From the NCBI GenBank assembly GCA_003155795.1, contig PMEM01000013.1, forward strand, positions 75,033-139,032: a DNA stretch of 64,000 nt, given 5' to 3'. A program made the position numbers and the translations under genes. Under the pieces are notes generated by a model, which saw only the letters and a program-made list of their open reading frames with translations, made no database searches and was not told where the DNA came from. The DNA comes from Gemmatimonadota bacterium. GTDB lineage: Bacteria; Gemmatimonadota; Gemmatimonadetes; Gemmatimonadales; Gemmatimonadaceae. Shown in pieces: positions 9,130 to 18,559 of this stretch. The stretch's first letter is position 1. Each line of letters starts with the position of its first letter.

Positions 9130-10479
9130 TCAGGGGCTTACAACATCGAGCGGGCCGAATCCCAGCGCTTCCAGCGGTTCACGGATCGCGGCTTCGTCAC
9201 CAACAACCACTATCTGCATGGAATCAGATTTTATATGAGCGTGCGCAGCACGGAGTACGTCATCCACTGTCACCGCACTCATTCGTTCACGATATGTATC
9301 GTACCAGTCTTCCGGCAACCCATAGATGGTAAGTGTTGCAAGCGCAGTGGCGATCGCTGCCGTTGTCTCGTAGCGAATCGGAAATACTCCTCCCAGATAA
9401 CTCGTAGCAAGTGACAGCTCGCTCTCGCTTATCGGTTCAGATCGCATGCGATCAACTTCCTTCAATGTCTCCTGAACTGCCGGCACCGTCACATCGCTTG
9501 CTACCGCCGTACCAATTACAAATGGGCCAGCCTCACGCCGCCAATCAAAGGCTGATGATGCACCGTAGGTGTAGCCGTGTGCCTCGCGAAGATTCAAATT
9601 CACTCTGGACGAAAACAGCCCGCCCAGCACCGCATTCATTATCGTGATGGAGAAATAGTCGGGATGCGTACGTGGCACACCAACATGTCCGATCCGCAAC
9701 TCTGACTGAGGCGCGTCACTCTTCCGAACTAGCCGGATGCTGCGTGTCACCCTTGCCGGCGAATCGTTCGCACTGGCTGCTGGAACCCTCGGCCCAGTCC
9801 AACCTTCAAGTGTCGCCGCAACCATTCGCTCAACGGCATCAGCTTCCACATCCCCGACGACTATCAGTGTAGTCGCCGATGGCTGATACCTCGCTGCATG
9901 GAAGGCTACAACCGCATCGCGCGACAGTTTGCCAACGGATTCCGCAGTACCACCCAGCGGCAACCTGAAGCGTGACGCCAAATCGTAGATATACTCGTCA
10001 AACTTTTCATCAGCCAGCTCGCGTGGCTCGGATTCGATCTGCATCAGCTCCGCCTGACGTTCCGCTTTCAGACGCTCGATCGCTGGTACAGGGAACGTGG
10101 GCGCAACAAGCACTTCAGCGAAATGCACAAATGCGTTCTCGAGATTCTCGCGCAGCACTGTCATTGCAACGGAAGCCGAGTCCCATCCAGCTGCACCACC
10201 CACAGAGGTTCCCAGGTGCTCCATATAGTCCGTGAGTGCCTCACCATCGTACTTGGGAGTGCCCTCGTTGAGTGCACGCGCGGTAAGCTCCGCGATGCCT
10301 TCCTGCCCAGCTGGCTCCGCAACTCCCCCTGCGTCAATCACCGCCAATACGGTGACAATCGGCAGATTATGCGTCGGAGCAACCAGCACTTTCATTCCAT
10401 TCGCAAGAAGACGTCGGTCAAATTTCGGGAAGTGATATTCGCGCGGCGATTCTGGAGTCGGTCGAGTCGATCTGCTCAT
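9130..10479 (-). CDS. M16 family peptidase-like protein, non-catalytic partner
   Basis: 449-residue pitrilysin/insulinase-fold protein. The place where M16 peptidases carry HxxEH reads GIAELTARALNEG here, so the zinc site is absent. The C-terminal M16 domain is intact, with SELRIGHVGVPRTHPDY and GLFSSRVNLNLREAHGYTYG. The upstream gene encodes the HxxEH-bearing partner and overlaps it by ATGA (10476-10479). Known M16B peptidases form such catalytic/non-catalytic heterodimers, and this pair fits that scheme. There is no signal peptide, so a cytoplasmic pair is likely. It is followed after 19 bp by the NUDIX gene on the same strand, possibly as one operon. Confidence 0.9.
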   Translation of the reverse strand: MSRSTRPTPESPREYHFPKFDRRLLANGMKVLVAPTHNLPIVTVLAVIDAGGVAEPAGQEGIAELTARALNEGTPKYDGEALTDYMEHLGTSVGGAAGWDSASVAMTVLRENLENAFVHFAEVLVAPTFPVPAIERLKAERQAELMQIESEPRELADEKFDEYIYDLASRFRLPLGGTAESVGKLSRDAVVAFHAARYQPSATTLIVVGDVEADAVERMVAATLEGWTGPRVPAASANDSPARVTRSIRLVRKSDAPQSELRIGHVGVPRTHPDYFSITIMNAVLGGLFSSRVNLNLREAHGYTYGASSAFDWRREAGPFVIGTAVASDVTVPAVQETLKEVDRMRSEPISESELSLATSYLGGVFPIRYETTAAIATALATLTIYGLPEDWYDTYRERMSAVTVDDVLRAAHAHIKSDSMQIVVVGDEAAIREPLEALGFGPLDVVSP

Positions 10480-11795
10480 GCTGTCACCTCGCTCGAGCCA
10501 ATTGCATCCTCAGAACCGACTTCCTCGGCGCCATCCCGCGGAAGGTACGTCAGAAAGGCGCGATTATCCTCGCCAAGCCGGCTCGCTGCAAACTTGTTGA
10601 CGTCTGCAACAGTGACAGCGCGATATCTGTCCATCTGCTCATTGATGAGTGACGGATCTCCAAAATATGTGGCGAACCGGGATAGCTGATCCGCACGCTC
10701 CCCTGCCTGCTGCATCGACGCAATGAAATCGGTACCAATGAGCGCTACGGCACGGTCAACTTCACCCTGCGTTACCCCATCCATGCGCATCCGATCAATC
10801 TCGCGCACTACCGCTGCCTCAAGCTGCGCGTCGGTTACGCCAGGACGTGCAGTCGCATCGACAACCAGTATATCCGCTCCTTTTGGTAGATCGAACGTGA
10901 AAGCCGTTACGTCCGCTGCTACCTCGCGCTCGCGGACCAGCACACGCTGGAGTCTGCTCCCCTTGCGCATCCCCAGAATCGCGCCTGCGACGGACGCCGC
11001 GTAGTACGCGTCGTCGCCAAGTGCGGGAGAGCGAAATGCAAGGTATATGCGTGGAAGGCTGACTTCGTCGTGCATCACCTCGCGCAACGTCCCGCCAAAC
11101 GTATCCGGCAGTGTCATATCGGGAAGCGGCGGCTTTCCCTTGCCACGTGGTATGGCGCCAAAGTACGACTCGACGAGTTTTCGAGCCTCAACTGGATCGA
11201 AATCGCCTGCTATCGTAAGAACGGCATTATCCGGCGTATAGTACGTCGCAAAGAAACGAGCGATGTCCCCGAGCGACGCGGCTTTGAGATCTTCAAATGA
11301 TCCGATCAACGAATGGTGGAACGGATGCGGATCCGGATATGTCAGCGCCGGCAGCTTCTCCCACCATGTGCCGTAGGGCTGATTGTCTACCGACCAGCGC
11401 CGTTCATTTGATACCACATCGCGCTGTGTATCCAGCTTTTGTTGGGTCATGGCCGGCAATAGCGCACCCATGCGATCAGCTTCCAGCCAGAGGGCTATCG
11501 CCAGCTGGTTCGATGGAACGGTCTCAAAATAGTTGGTCCGATCGAGCCACGTGGAACCGTTCAGCGTGCCGCCGGCACGTTGCACCAACTCGAAGTGCTC
11601 ATTTGCTTCAACATTCTCCGAACCCTGGAAAAGCATGTGCTCAAACAGGTGGGCGAACCCGGTACGCCCCGCCCGCTCATTAGCTGAGCCCACGTGGTAC
11701 CAGATGTTCACCGCAACGATCGGAGCGGTGTGATCTTCAGAAAACGTGACGAGCAGGCCGTTCGAAAGCCGGAATGTCTCTATTGGTATACGCAT
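10476..11795 (-). CDS. M16 family zinc metallopeptidase, catalytic subunit
   Basis: 439-residue zinc peptidase of the M16B type. The inverted zinc motif is at H49-H53 (GFAHLFEHMLFQGSE), and the usual substrate-site NGSTWLDRTNYFETVP follows. The start is taken at the ATG at 11795, giving MRIPIETFRLSNG, the normal beginning of this family. The frame stays open 267 bp further upstream, but that stretch runs antisense through the histidine phosphatase gene and has no family similarity. An AGGAC ribosome-binding site and a TATATT -10-like hexamer lie just upstream. No signal peptide is seen, in contrast to the second M16 pair at 15690-18559. It is coupled to its non-catalytic partner by a 4-bp overlap. 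Confidence 0.93.
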   Translation of the reverse strand: MRIPIETFRLSNGLLVTFSEDHTAPIVAVNIWYHVGSANERAGRTGFAHLFEHMLFQGSENVEANEHFELVQRAGGTLNGSTWLDRTNYFETVPSNQLAIALWLEADRMGALLPAMTQQKLDTQRDVVSNERRWSVDNQPYGTWWEKLPALTYPDPHPFHHSLIGSFEDLKAASLGDIARFFATYYTPDNAVLTIAGDFDPVEARKLVESYFGAIPRGKGKPPLPDMTLPDTFGGTLREVMHDEVSLPRIYLAFRSPALGDDAYYAASVAGAILGMRKGSRLQRVLVREREVAADVTAFTFDLPKGADILVVDATARPGVTDAQLEAAVVREIDRMRMDGVTQGEVDRAVALIGTDFIASMQQAGERADQLSRFATYFGDPSLINEQMDRYRAVTVADVNKFAASRLGEDNRAFLTYLPRDGAEEVGSEDAIGSSEVTA

Positions 11796-11863
11796 GAAAG
11801 TCCTGGGTTTCCGCGTAATATAGAGTGTATTCGGCCCCACTTCCTTATGCTTTCCCGATCTGA

Positions 11864-12634
11864 ATGAACCATTTTTCTGGCTGCCCCAATACACTGTTTG
11901 TCGTCCGGCACGGCGAATCTGCCGGCAATCTGGCCCGCAATGCCGCCAACACAGCACGAGCTCTCGAAATCCACAGTTCCTGCCGCGACGTCGACGTTCC
12001 GCTTTCTCCATTGGGAGAGAGGCAATCCACAGCTCTCGGACACTGGTTCGGGGCGCTTCCAACCGACCAGCGTCCGACGGTGGTCATCACTTCGCCGTAT
12101 CTGAGGGCTCGCCAGACCACAGACATAATCAAGGCGCTGGGCCATTTTCGCTACACCACCGACTCCGCGGGAAGCTTGCAGGATGAACGTGTCCGCGAAA
12201 AGGAGTTCGGCATCCTTGATGGCCTGACCAGATACGGTATTTCAGCTCGTTTTCCAGAGCAGGCTGCTCTACGCACGTCACTGGGCAAATTCTACCATCG
12301 CCCGCCGGGTGGCGAGAGCTGGTGTGACGTGGTGCTTCGACTCAGAAGCGCCCTCGAAATGATGTGCCGGGAGTTTCACGGCGAGAGGATACTCGTCGTA
12401 GCACACTCCGTCGTCGTCCTTTGCATGCGCTACATAATCGAGGGGCTCAGTGAAAGCGACATCCTCGCAATCGATCGTTCCACTGAAGTTGCAAACTGTT
12501 CACTTACGCGGTTCGATACAGATACAACGGTGGGGAAACCAGGACGGATGACCCTGGACAGTTTCAACTTTGTAGCACCGCTGCAGGAAGAGGGCACGCC
12601 GATCACATCAGCGTCCGATGCCGCTGACGCCTAG
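11864..12634 (+). CDS. histidine phosphatase family protein
   Basis: 256-residue member of the phosphoglycerate-mutase-like histidine phosphatase family. The catalytic RHG is at residues 15-17 (LFVVRHGESAGN), and the second catalytic histidine lies in ILVVAHSVVVLCMRY. The PTVVITSPYLRARQTTDII stretch is typical for the family. The substrate cannot be told from sequence; it could be a phosphorylated metabolite or a nucleotide. It is divergent from the catalytic M16 gene, separated by 68 bp carrying promoter signals for the minus strand. Its 3' end overlaps the end of the DUF3857 gene by 4 bp in convergent orientation. Confidence 0.9.
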   Translation: MNHFSGCPNTLFVVRHGESAGNLARNAANTARALEIHSSCRDVDVPLSPLGERQSTALGHWFGALPTDQRPTVVITSPYLRARQTTDIIKALGHFRYTTDSAGSLQDERVREKEFGILDGLTRYGISARFPEQAALRTSLGKFYHRPPGGESWCDVVLRLRSALEMMCREFHGERILVVAHSVVVLCMRYIIEGLSESDILAIDRSTEVANCSLTRFDTDTTVGKPGRMTLDSFNFVAPLQEEGTPITSASDAADA

Positions 12635-14604
12635 CCGGGAGGCGGGTCTAGTACGATTAGCTTCACGTTGTCACTGCCAATCGACCGTAACCATCCCACC
12701 AACTCGTTGACGCGACTTGGTAGAAAGATCCCTCCTGTGCCCACGAGTTCATGCCTCAAGACAAGCTCGCGACCCTGTTGTGAGTACGTAGCGGTGTACG
12801 AACCGAAGACACTCCTTGCAGTCAGATCACTCGGCAATCGTGCATGCCAACCGTCGGGAAGTGTTACCCGGAATTCCGTTATCTCCGTACGCAAGCCAAT
12901 CATCTTCGACGCATCGATGGGAAATCGCCGCGTCGGTAACGCTGCAATATCATCGGCTGCAGCCGCGATGGAGGTGAGACCAGCAAACGGATTATTCAGG
13001 AGTACTACAGGTCCCGCACTCGTGGTCGCATTCGCATCTCGAATACGGAGCCGGACGTGCGCGGGTACTGCGTAATCACGTCCGTTGAACGCGACCAGAG
13101 AGTCTCCCTCCCCACTCGTGAAATACTTTCGCGCGACGAGACGTGCAGCCGTAGCACGTTGCGCCGAATCGGGCGGCGATGCAAAAGCAGCCCGCATCCC
13201 AGCGGCAAGAGCGCCGGTTGCTTCTTCATCGTAATAACCGTTGAACTTCCCGCCTGTCGTCAACTCTCCAGTCAATCGTGTGCTCTGCACATTCGATGAT
13301 GGTGCGTCAACTGGTATCGTGACCTCCTCATTTCTGCCGTCCGGGAACACTATGATTCCGAAGCCACCTTCGATGTTCAATGGCAATTCGCCATATGCGC
13401 TGAACGATGATGTAAGATCAACGAAGCGATATCCACCGCCTGCGAGCGCTACAGCAGCTATCTCATGATTGAACTGTTGCGGGGTCGGCATGTCTCGCTT
13501 CGCCGAAGCATTGATACTCAGGAGGACCGGAAATGCGCGAATTCCAAGATGTCCCAATGCTGCCACAAATAACGTTGCCTTGTCCTTGCAGTCACCGTAT
13601 CCGGTGGCAATGACAGTGTCGGGCATACGGGGCTGGTAGCCTCCAATCCCGAGTTCGATCCCGACGTATCTGATATCCTGAGCAACCCAGCGATGAACAG
13701 CGCGAATTGAATCCTCGCGGCTTTTCGCGCCTGCCACCAGCGAATCGACAACTCTTGATAATCCCGGCGTTGTCGAATATCTGTCCCGGGCAAGACCAGC
13801 ATACCATCGCGATACATCTGTCCACGTAATAGCGCCGCCTACTCGCACATCCATTATTACACCGTCGGAATCCGCCGCGAATAGTTCTCGTTTGACAGTC
13901 GGCGTCCGGTCCCGCGACCAGATGTAGCGCGTTCGACCATTGTATGTTCTGGTCACGTGCTTGAAATCGAGATTGTCTTCCCGAATTCGCGGTAGCAGCG
14001 ACGATGGAACTTCCAGAGTGAAACGGGCTCGCTCGATAGAAGGCCCTGGGGTGAACACGTACGTCTGGGCGAAGTCACCCTTCATCGCTGGTGCGTGTTC
14101 GTCAACGGCGAAGGCAACGTCCAGTATCGTTCCAGGAGTCACCCCCGAAAGCGATACCCTCGTGACTTTGTTGTCACTGTAAACAGGCGATGTCGAGATT
14201 GGAGCCGGTACATCGGACTCCTGGACATGCGTCGGTGCTGCACTCACGACCGAGCCGTCGGGCCTCACAACACGCAGCCACTTCACAACGAACGTTTGAT
14301 GTCCGGGCGAATATGTGAATTGCTGTTCGCGAAGAGTCGCGGCACCTGCCTCTGTCAGAACCTGAATTACGCGCCTGAATGTCCTTATTACACCCCCGTC
14401 TTCCCTGACACTAACGGATGTTGAATCGAAAAGCAGGTGGGTGCCTTCGCCTTCGTGCGTCGCTGGATCGACGACTAGCTTATAGAGAGAGTCGTCCCCT
14501 CGCGTCGGTGCCACGGCTGGAACAATTATCCCCTGCGCCGCAACCGATGTCGTGACCGCAAGAAGAAGCGTCGCTACTGCAATCAGCCTTCGCGTCAGGT
14601 CCAC
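12631..14604 (-). CDS. DUF3857 and transglutaminase-like domain protein
   Basis: 657-residue exported protein. The signal peptide MDLTRRLIAVATLLLAVTTSVAAQG is followed by a DUF3857 domain (about residues 50-260) and a transglutaminase-like cysteine-protease fold. The catalytic core GYGDCKDKATLFVAALG has Cys339, with downstream NHEIAAVAL and FVDLTSSF supplying the His and Asp. A beta-rich C-terminal part follows (DUF2569/DUF3858-like region not clearly assignable). Such proteins are periplasmic or outer-membrane associated in Bacteroidota, Acidobacteriota and Gemmatimonadota, with unproven peptidase or crosslinking roles. The start overlaps the end of the BstA-like gene by 10 bp, so it is the last gene of the minus operon beginning at 20564. 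Confidence 0.9.
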   Translation of the reverse strand: MDLTRRLIAVATLLLAVTTSVAAQGIIVPAVAPTRGDDSLYKLVVDPATHEGEGTHLLFDSTSVSVREDGGVIRTFRRVIQVLTEAGAATLREQQFTYSPGHQTFVVKWLRVVRPDGSVVSAAPTHVQESDVPAPISTSPVYSDNKVTRVSLSGVTPGTILDVAFAVDEHAPAMKGDFAQTYVFTPGPSIERARFTLEVPSSLLPRIREDNLDFKHVTRTYNGRTRYIWSRDRTPTVKRELFAADSDGVIMDVRVGGAITWTDVSRWYAGLARDRYSTTPGLSRVVDSLVAGAKSREDSIRAVHRWVAQDIRYVGIELGIGGYQPRMPDTVIATGYGDCKDKATLFVAALGHLGIRAFPVLLSINASAKRDMPTPQQFNHEIAAVALAGGGYRFVDLTSSFSAYGELPLNIEGGFGIIVFPDGRNEEVTIPVDAPSSNVQSTRLTGELTTGGKFNGYYDEEATGALAAGMRAAFASPPDSAQRATAARLVARKYFTSGEGDSLVAFNGRDYAVPAHVRLRIRDANATTSAGPVVLLNNPFAGLTSIAAAADDIAALPTRRFPIDASKMIGLRTEITEFRVTLPDGWHARLPSDLTARSVFGSYTATYSQQGRELVLRHELVGTGGIFLPSRVNELVGWLRSIGSDNVKLIVLDPPPG

Positions 14605-15137
14605 CCGCGTCGCTCACGCAACATCATGATATGCGCCGTGTGATGCCGACCGTGCCATGCATACAGCGCTGCTACCTCATGAAGCGGCACACTCCGATTC
14701 TGCTCAGGGTGCACATAGCATCGCTCGAAATCATAGTCGGTCATCGATCTGAGCAATGCCACAAAACGTTCGTGTAGCTTGTCCAGGAGATCGAGCGACA
14801 CTTCTACAGGCACGATTGCGATGTCGCCGAGCCTCGCAACCGCGGCTTCGTCGTACGGCTTGATCGTCGGTGTGTCCTCAGTCAGAGCGAGCTTGCACCG
14901 CATGTAAGCGTTCATGTGACTGTCAGGTACATGATGCACTACCTGTCTGACGGTCCACCCTTCATCGCGATACGGTGTATTGAGTTGCTCCGCATTCAAT
15001 CCAGTTACCGTCGCTCGGAATAGCCTCGGCAGCGATGCAATTGCCTGAATTGAGCGATCGATCGCTTCACGCGATGAATCACCGTCGTACCTGAATCTAC
15101 CTATCGGATATCGCTGATCCACTTCTGAACCGGTCAT
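14595..15137 (-). CDS. YfiT/BstA-type DinB-fold metal-dependent transferase
   Basis: 180-residue four-helix DinB-superfamily protein. The sequence follows the Bacillus YfiT/BstA pattern closely: YPIGRFRYDG at the N-terminus, GWTVRQVVHHVPDSHMNAY, LALTEDTPTIKPYDE and AWHGRHHTAHI. The metal ligands are expected among H68/H69 and the H162-H169 cluster. BstA enzymes transfer bacillithiol to electrophiles; whether this organism makes bacillithiol cannot be judged from the window, so a general thiol S-transferase is the safe reading. Its ATG overlaps the stop of the upstream lipoprotein gene by ATGA, and its end overlaps the next start by 10 bp, so translation is tightly coupled. Confidence 0.85.
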   Translation of the reverse strand: MTGSEVDQRYPIGRFRYDGDSSREAIDRSIQAIASLPRLFRATVTGLNAEQLNTPYRDEGWTVRQVVHHVPDSHMNAYMRCKLALTEDTPTIKPYDEAAVARLGDIAIVPVEVSLDLLDKLHERFVALLRSMTDYDFERCYVHPEQNRSVPLHEVAALYAWHGRHHTAHIMMLRERRGWT

Positions 15138-15670
15138 CTCGGCGCGCCTCTTACCTTGAGAATTGCATCGTTCACAGTCGAAACGAAGTTCTGTGCGTCC
15201 TCAGGCGTAAAGGAATCAAGCGCGGTCTGATTATTCTGCTTGACGTCCTCAAAGGCCATCTTGCGACGATTACGATAGGCGAACTTGATCCGGCCGTTAC
15301 TGTAATGCGCGCTGTCGATGTCCGCCAGCGGGTATTGCAGGCGAGTATGCAGCGCGGAGCTCACACGTTTCTTGACGTACCGTTCAACGGCTCCGGCAAT
15401 TGCGCTCCTGGTCTCTTCGGTGTCCCTGGCCATGTCCTTGCCTACCACCGCCAGCACCGAATCGGTAAGCCCCATGAACACAGTATCGTCCGCAAGACCG
15501 AGTTGCATCGTACCGTCTTTCGTTCTAATTACAATGCTGTCTCCCGACATCCGTGCCGGTACGCCGTTCGAAGCTGACCCATCGCCTGATGATTGGTCAG
15601 ATTTCTGACACGCCACACTCCATGACAGCAATGCCGCCGTACATCCCACGCTGATGATCCTGCGCATCAT
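15134..15670 (-). CDS. predicted lipoprotein of unknown function
   Basis: 178-residue lipoprotein not recognised as a named family. Starting at the ATG at 15670 (a second ATG follows directly at 15667) gives a short lipoprotein signal MMRRIISVGCTAALLSWSVAC with the lipidated Cys at residue 21. A GGGAAG ribosome-binding site lies immediately upstream, and the longer frame to 15712 would run back into the M16 gene. The mature part is low in hydrophobic residues and includes DGTMQLGLADDTVFMGLTDS and KMAFEDVKQNNQTALDSFTPEDA. It lies between the second M16 pair and the BstA-like gene, coupled to the latter by ATGA. Confidence 0.75.
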   Translation of the reverse strand: MMRRIISVGCTAALLSWSVACQKSDQSSGDGSASNGVPARMSGDSIVIRTKDGTMQLGLADDTVFMGLTDSVLAVVGKDMARDTEETRSAIAGAVERYVKKRVSSALHTRLQYPLADIDSAHYSNGRIKFAYRNRRKMAFEDVKQNNQTALDSFTPEDAQNFVSTVNDAILKVRGAPR

Positions 15671-15689
15671 CTTCCCGGGTGATTGAAGT

Positions 15690-17138
15690 TTATTGAATTG
15701 GATTTCCAGCAACGTCCAGCAGTACTACCGGGCCAATGTTCAACGCTCTGATAGGTGCCTCGATCGATTTTCTGTCGCCGACTATCAGAATCGCCAGATG
15801 CAACGGATCGATGTACTCCGTCGCAACACGCTGCACGTCAGCCTGCGTAACGGCGGCAATCTGATCAACAACGTGGTTGTAGTAATCCGGAGGCAACCCG
15901 TACAGCGCAACGTCGCTCAGGCGTGATGCAATCTGACCGTTCGTCTCGAACGAGCTCGGCAACTCCAGTTGTAGATATCGCTTCGTCTTCGCCAGCTCGG
16001 TTTCGGGAACCGGCTCGCGAATGTCACGAAACTGTTTCATGAATTCAATAAGCGCCGAGTCAGATTTGGCTGATACCACTTCTGCCGAAGCTGTAAACGG
16101 ACCAGCGTATTTCCGCATATCGAAACGCGAAGACGCTCCATATGTGTATCCCTTATCCTCGCGAAGATCCTGGTTCAATCGACTGGTGAACGAGCCGCCC
16201 AAGGTGGTGTTCATGACGTTGATCGGGAAGTAGTCGGGCGTGGAACGCGGCACGCCTATCGAGCCGATTCTGAACGACGACTGCGCCGCACCCGGTTTGT
16301 CTATCAGATACACTGTTGTCACCGAAGCTGGCAATCCGGAACCAACCACGGTGCCTTCGACCGGCCTGCTCGCCCAACGCCCGAACAATGTATTGATCTT
16401 TCGCTCGAGCTGGGCAGGCGTAACATCGCCAACAGCAATGAGCGTCGCACCATCCGGTGAGAAGTGATCCTTGTAGAAGGCAGCAATATCTCCCGCTGTC
16501 ATCGCGGTCACTGACTCGATTGTGCCAATCGACGGTCGTCCATACGGATTATCCTTCCCGTACAGAAGTGAAGGATACGCCAGATTCGCGATCGCAGGCC
16601 CGCGATCGCTTATCTGCAGCAGCGCTGTCAAACGTTCTTCCTGTGCCCGCGCAAATTCAGACGCCGGGAACGCAGGGTGCAGCGATACATCCGCAAACAG
16701 CGCCAGCGCACTGTCAATCTGCGCGATTGGTGTGGATAGCCTGACCGTCGTCGCATCCCACCCGCTGGAGCTGGTCAGCGTGACGCCCAGATATGCCGTC
16801 TGATCTGCAATCTGCAACGCGTTGCGAGTCGTCGTTCCTTCTGTTAGCATGCCCGCTACCAGATCGGAAATCCCAGCCCGGTTGGGAGGGTTGGCCGCAG
16901 CACCCGTGGGCACCACAAGCACAAAATCGGCGACTGGCAGTGCGTGCCGCTCAACAACCATAAGCTCAAGACCATTCGCCAGCTTGCGCACGACAACGGG
17001 AGGCAGGTGCAATGCTGGTGGTGGACCCAGCACCGGCGGCTTGCTACGATCGACTTGCGCGCTCACTGAACTGGCTACGATTCCGGAAGCCGCAAATAGT
17101 GCGATCGGGATCAGCGTTCGTCTCATGACACTGGTCAC
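15690..17138 (-). CDS. exported M16 peptidase-like protein, non-catalytic partner
   Basis: 482-residue M16-fold protein with a signal peptide (MRRTLIPIALFAASGIVASSVSAQ after the start). The HxxEH zinc site is lacking: the position reads GISDLVAGMLTEG. It retains SSFRIGSIGVPRSTPDYFP and GGSFTSRLNQDLREDKGYTYG of the M16 C-domain. The start is most likely the GTG at 17138, overlapping the preceding gene's stop by GTGA; an ATG at 17126 is an alternative. It is probably exported to the periplasm and assembled with the HxxEH-containing product of the upstream gene as a heterodimeric peptidase. Confidence 0.9.
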   Translation of the reverse strand: MTSVMRRTLIPIALFAASGIVASSVSAQVDRSKPPVLGPPPALHLPPVVVRKLANGLELMVVERHALPVADFVLVVPTGAAANPPNRAGISDLVAGMLTEGTTTRNALQIADQTAYLGVTLTSSSGWDATTVRLSTPIAQIDSALALFADVSLHPAFPASEFARAQEERLTALLQISDRGPAIANLAYPSLLYGKDNPYGRPSIGTIESVTAMTAGDIAAFYKDHFSPDGATLIAVGDVTPAQLERKINTLFGRWASRPVEGTVVGSGLPASVTTVYLIDKPGAAQSSFRIGSIGVPRSTPDYFPINVMNTTLGGSFTSRLNQDLREDKGYTYGASSRFDMRKYAGPFTASAEVVSAKSDSALIEFMKQFRDIREPVPETELAKTKRYLQLELPSSFETNGQIASRLSDVALYGLPPDYYNHVVDQIAAVTQADVQRVATEYIDPLHLAILIVGDRKSIEAPIRALNIGPVVLLDVAGNPIQ

Positions 17139-18559
17139 TCGTCGCCTCCCTTCAGCATCATGGATGTCTCTCCTTCCGGAACCACCGTCAATACCACCTT
17201 TGGTATGCTCAGATACGTTCTCGCAACCCGCTGCACGTCGGCACGTGTCACTGCGTCATAACGAGCTGCGTCACGCTCGATAAAATCAGGATCACCCGCA
17301 AAATAGTTGTATCGATTAAGCAGTTCCGCGGTTCCGAGGTCGGTGGACAGAGATCGAAGAAATCGTGACCTCGTCGAATTCTGAACTCTGGCAAGTTCAC
17401 GCGATGTTATTCCGTCCCGCTCCAGTTTCGCAAGCTCCTGACGCACAATGGAATCCACCCGAGCTGGCGCAATTCCCTTGCGCGGTGTCACAACAATTTG
17501 GAAATAACCCGCCAGCCGCGACCCTTGCTGACCAGCGTACACGTCCTGCGCAATTTGCAGATCGTAGACCAGGCGCTTGTAAAGTCGTGAATTCTTGTCG
17601 TCAGCCAGTACGGACGCAAGCACATTCAATGCTGCATCGTCGCGTGAAAAATCCTTGACTGTTGGCCACGCATAGTACACGCGCGGTATCTGCACTCTGT
17701 CTTGCAGAACCAGAAAAGTGTCCCGCTGAATGACAACGGACGGTGGCACTGGACGTGCCGGCAACGCTGGCCCGCGGGGAATGTCACCGTAATAGTGCGT
17801 GACAAGTGCTTTCGCAGAATCAATCTGAAAGTCTCCAGAAATCACGAGCGTCGCATTGTTCGGTGCGTAGTATGTCCTGAAAAAGTTCTTTACATCATCC
17901 AGAGTAGCCGCCGATAGATCCGCCATGGATCCGATGACTGGCCAGGAGTATGGATGGCCTTTCGGATATAAAGCCGCAAGGATTGTCTCGTGCGCCTTAC
18001 CGTATGGGACGTTGTCGACCCTTTGCCTGCGCTCGTTCTTCACAACGTTTCGCTGAAGATCGACTTTTGATGCGTCGAGCGCCTGCACCAGAAACCCCAT
18101 CCTGTCGCTGTCGAGATACAACGCCAGCGGCAACGCGTTGGAAGGCGTCGTCTCGTAGTAGTTGGTCCGGTCCTCTGTAGTCGAACCATTGTTGTTTCCA
18201 CCCGCCGCCTCGAGCAATTGGTCAAACTGCCCCGTCGGAACATGCTCCGAACCCATGAACATCAGATGCTCGAAAAGGTGAGCAAACCCGGTGTGGCCGA
18301 CTTTCTCATCCCCGGACCCGACGTGAAACCACGTGTCGACCGCGATCATCGGCGTCGTATGATCCTGATGCAGAATCACTTCAAGGCCGTTGGGGAGCGT
18401 GTACTTCTCAAAGGTGATTCTGGGGATCGCCTGCGCGTCGGCAACGGTAGCTGATGCCACGAGTGATGCTACGACAGCAATCGCAATACAAGCACGAAAA
18501 AACGGCAGGCGCACAAAACGACACTTTGTACTCCACGGAACAACGTTCGAATTAATCAC
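17135..18559 (-). CDS. exported M16 zinc metallopeptidase, catalytic subunit
   Basis: 474-residue M16 peptidase with the zinc motif GFAHLFEHLMFMGSE (H94, E97, H98) and NGSTTEDRTNYYETTPSN. A GTG at 18559 is chosen as start because it forms a GTGA overlap with the stop of the YdcF gene and gives a signal sequence (VRLPFFRACIAIAVVASLVA, then SATVADAQA). The open frame reaches 18700, but that part lies inside the YdcF gene. It is co-translated with the non-catalytic partner that follows. Compared with the cytoplasmic pair at 9130-11795, this pair is predicted to be periplasmic, so the two pairs probably act in different compartments. Confidence 0.92.
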   Translation of the reverse strand: MINSNVVPWSTKCRFVRLPFFRACIAIAVVASLVASATVADAQAIPRITFEKYTLPNGLEVILHQDHTTPMIAVDTWFHVGSGDEKVGHTGFAHLFEHLMFMGSEHVPTGQFDQLLEAAGGNNNGSTTEDRTNYYETTPSNALPLALYLDSDRMGFLVQALDASKVDLQRNVVKNERRQRVDNVPYGKAHETILAALYPKGHPYSWPVIGSMADLSAATLDDVKNFFRTYYAPNNATLVISGDFQIDSAKALVTHYYGDIPRGPALPARPVPPSVVIQRDTFLVLQDRVQIPRVYYAWPTVKDFSRDDAALNVLASVLADDKNSRLYKRLVYDLQIAQDVYAGQQGSRLAGYFQIVVTPRKGIAPARVDSIVRQELAKLERDGITSRELARVQNSTRSRFLRSLSTDLGTAELLNRYNYFAGDPDFIERDAARYDAVTRADVQRVARTYLSIPKVVLTVVPEGETSMMLKGGDE

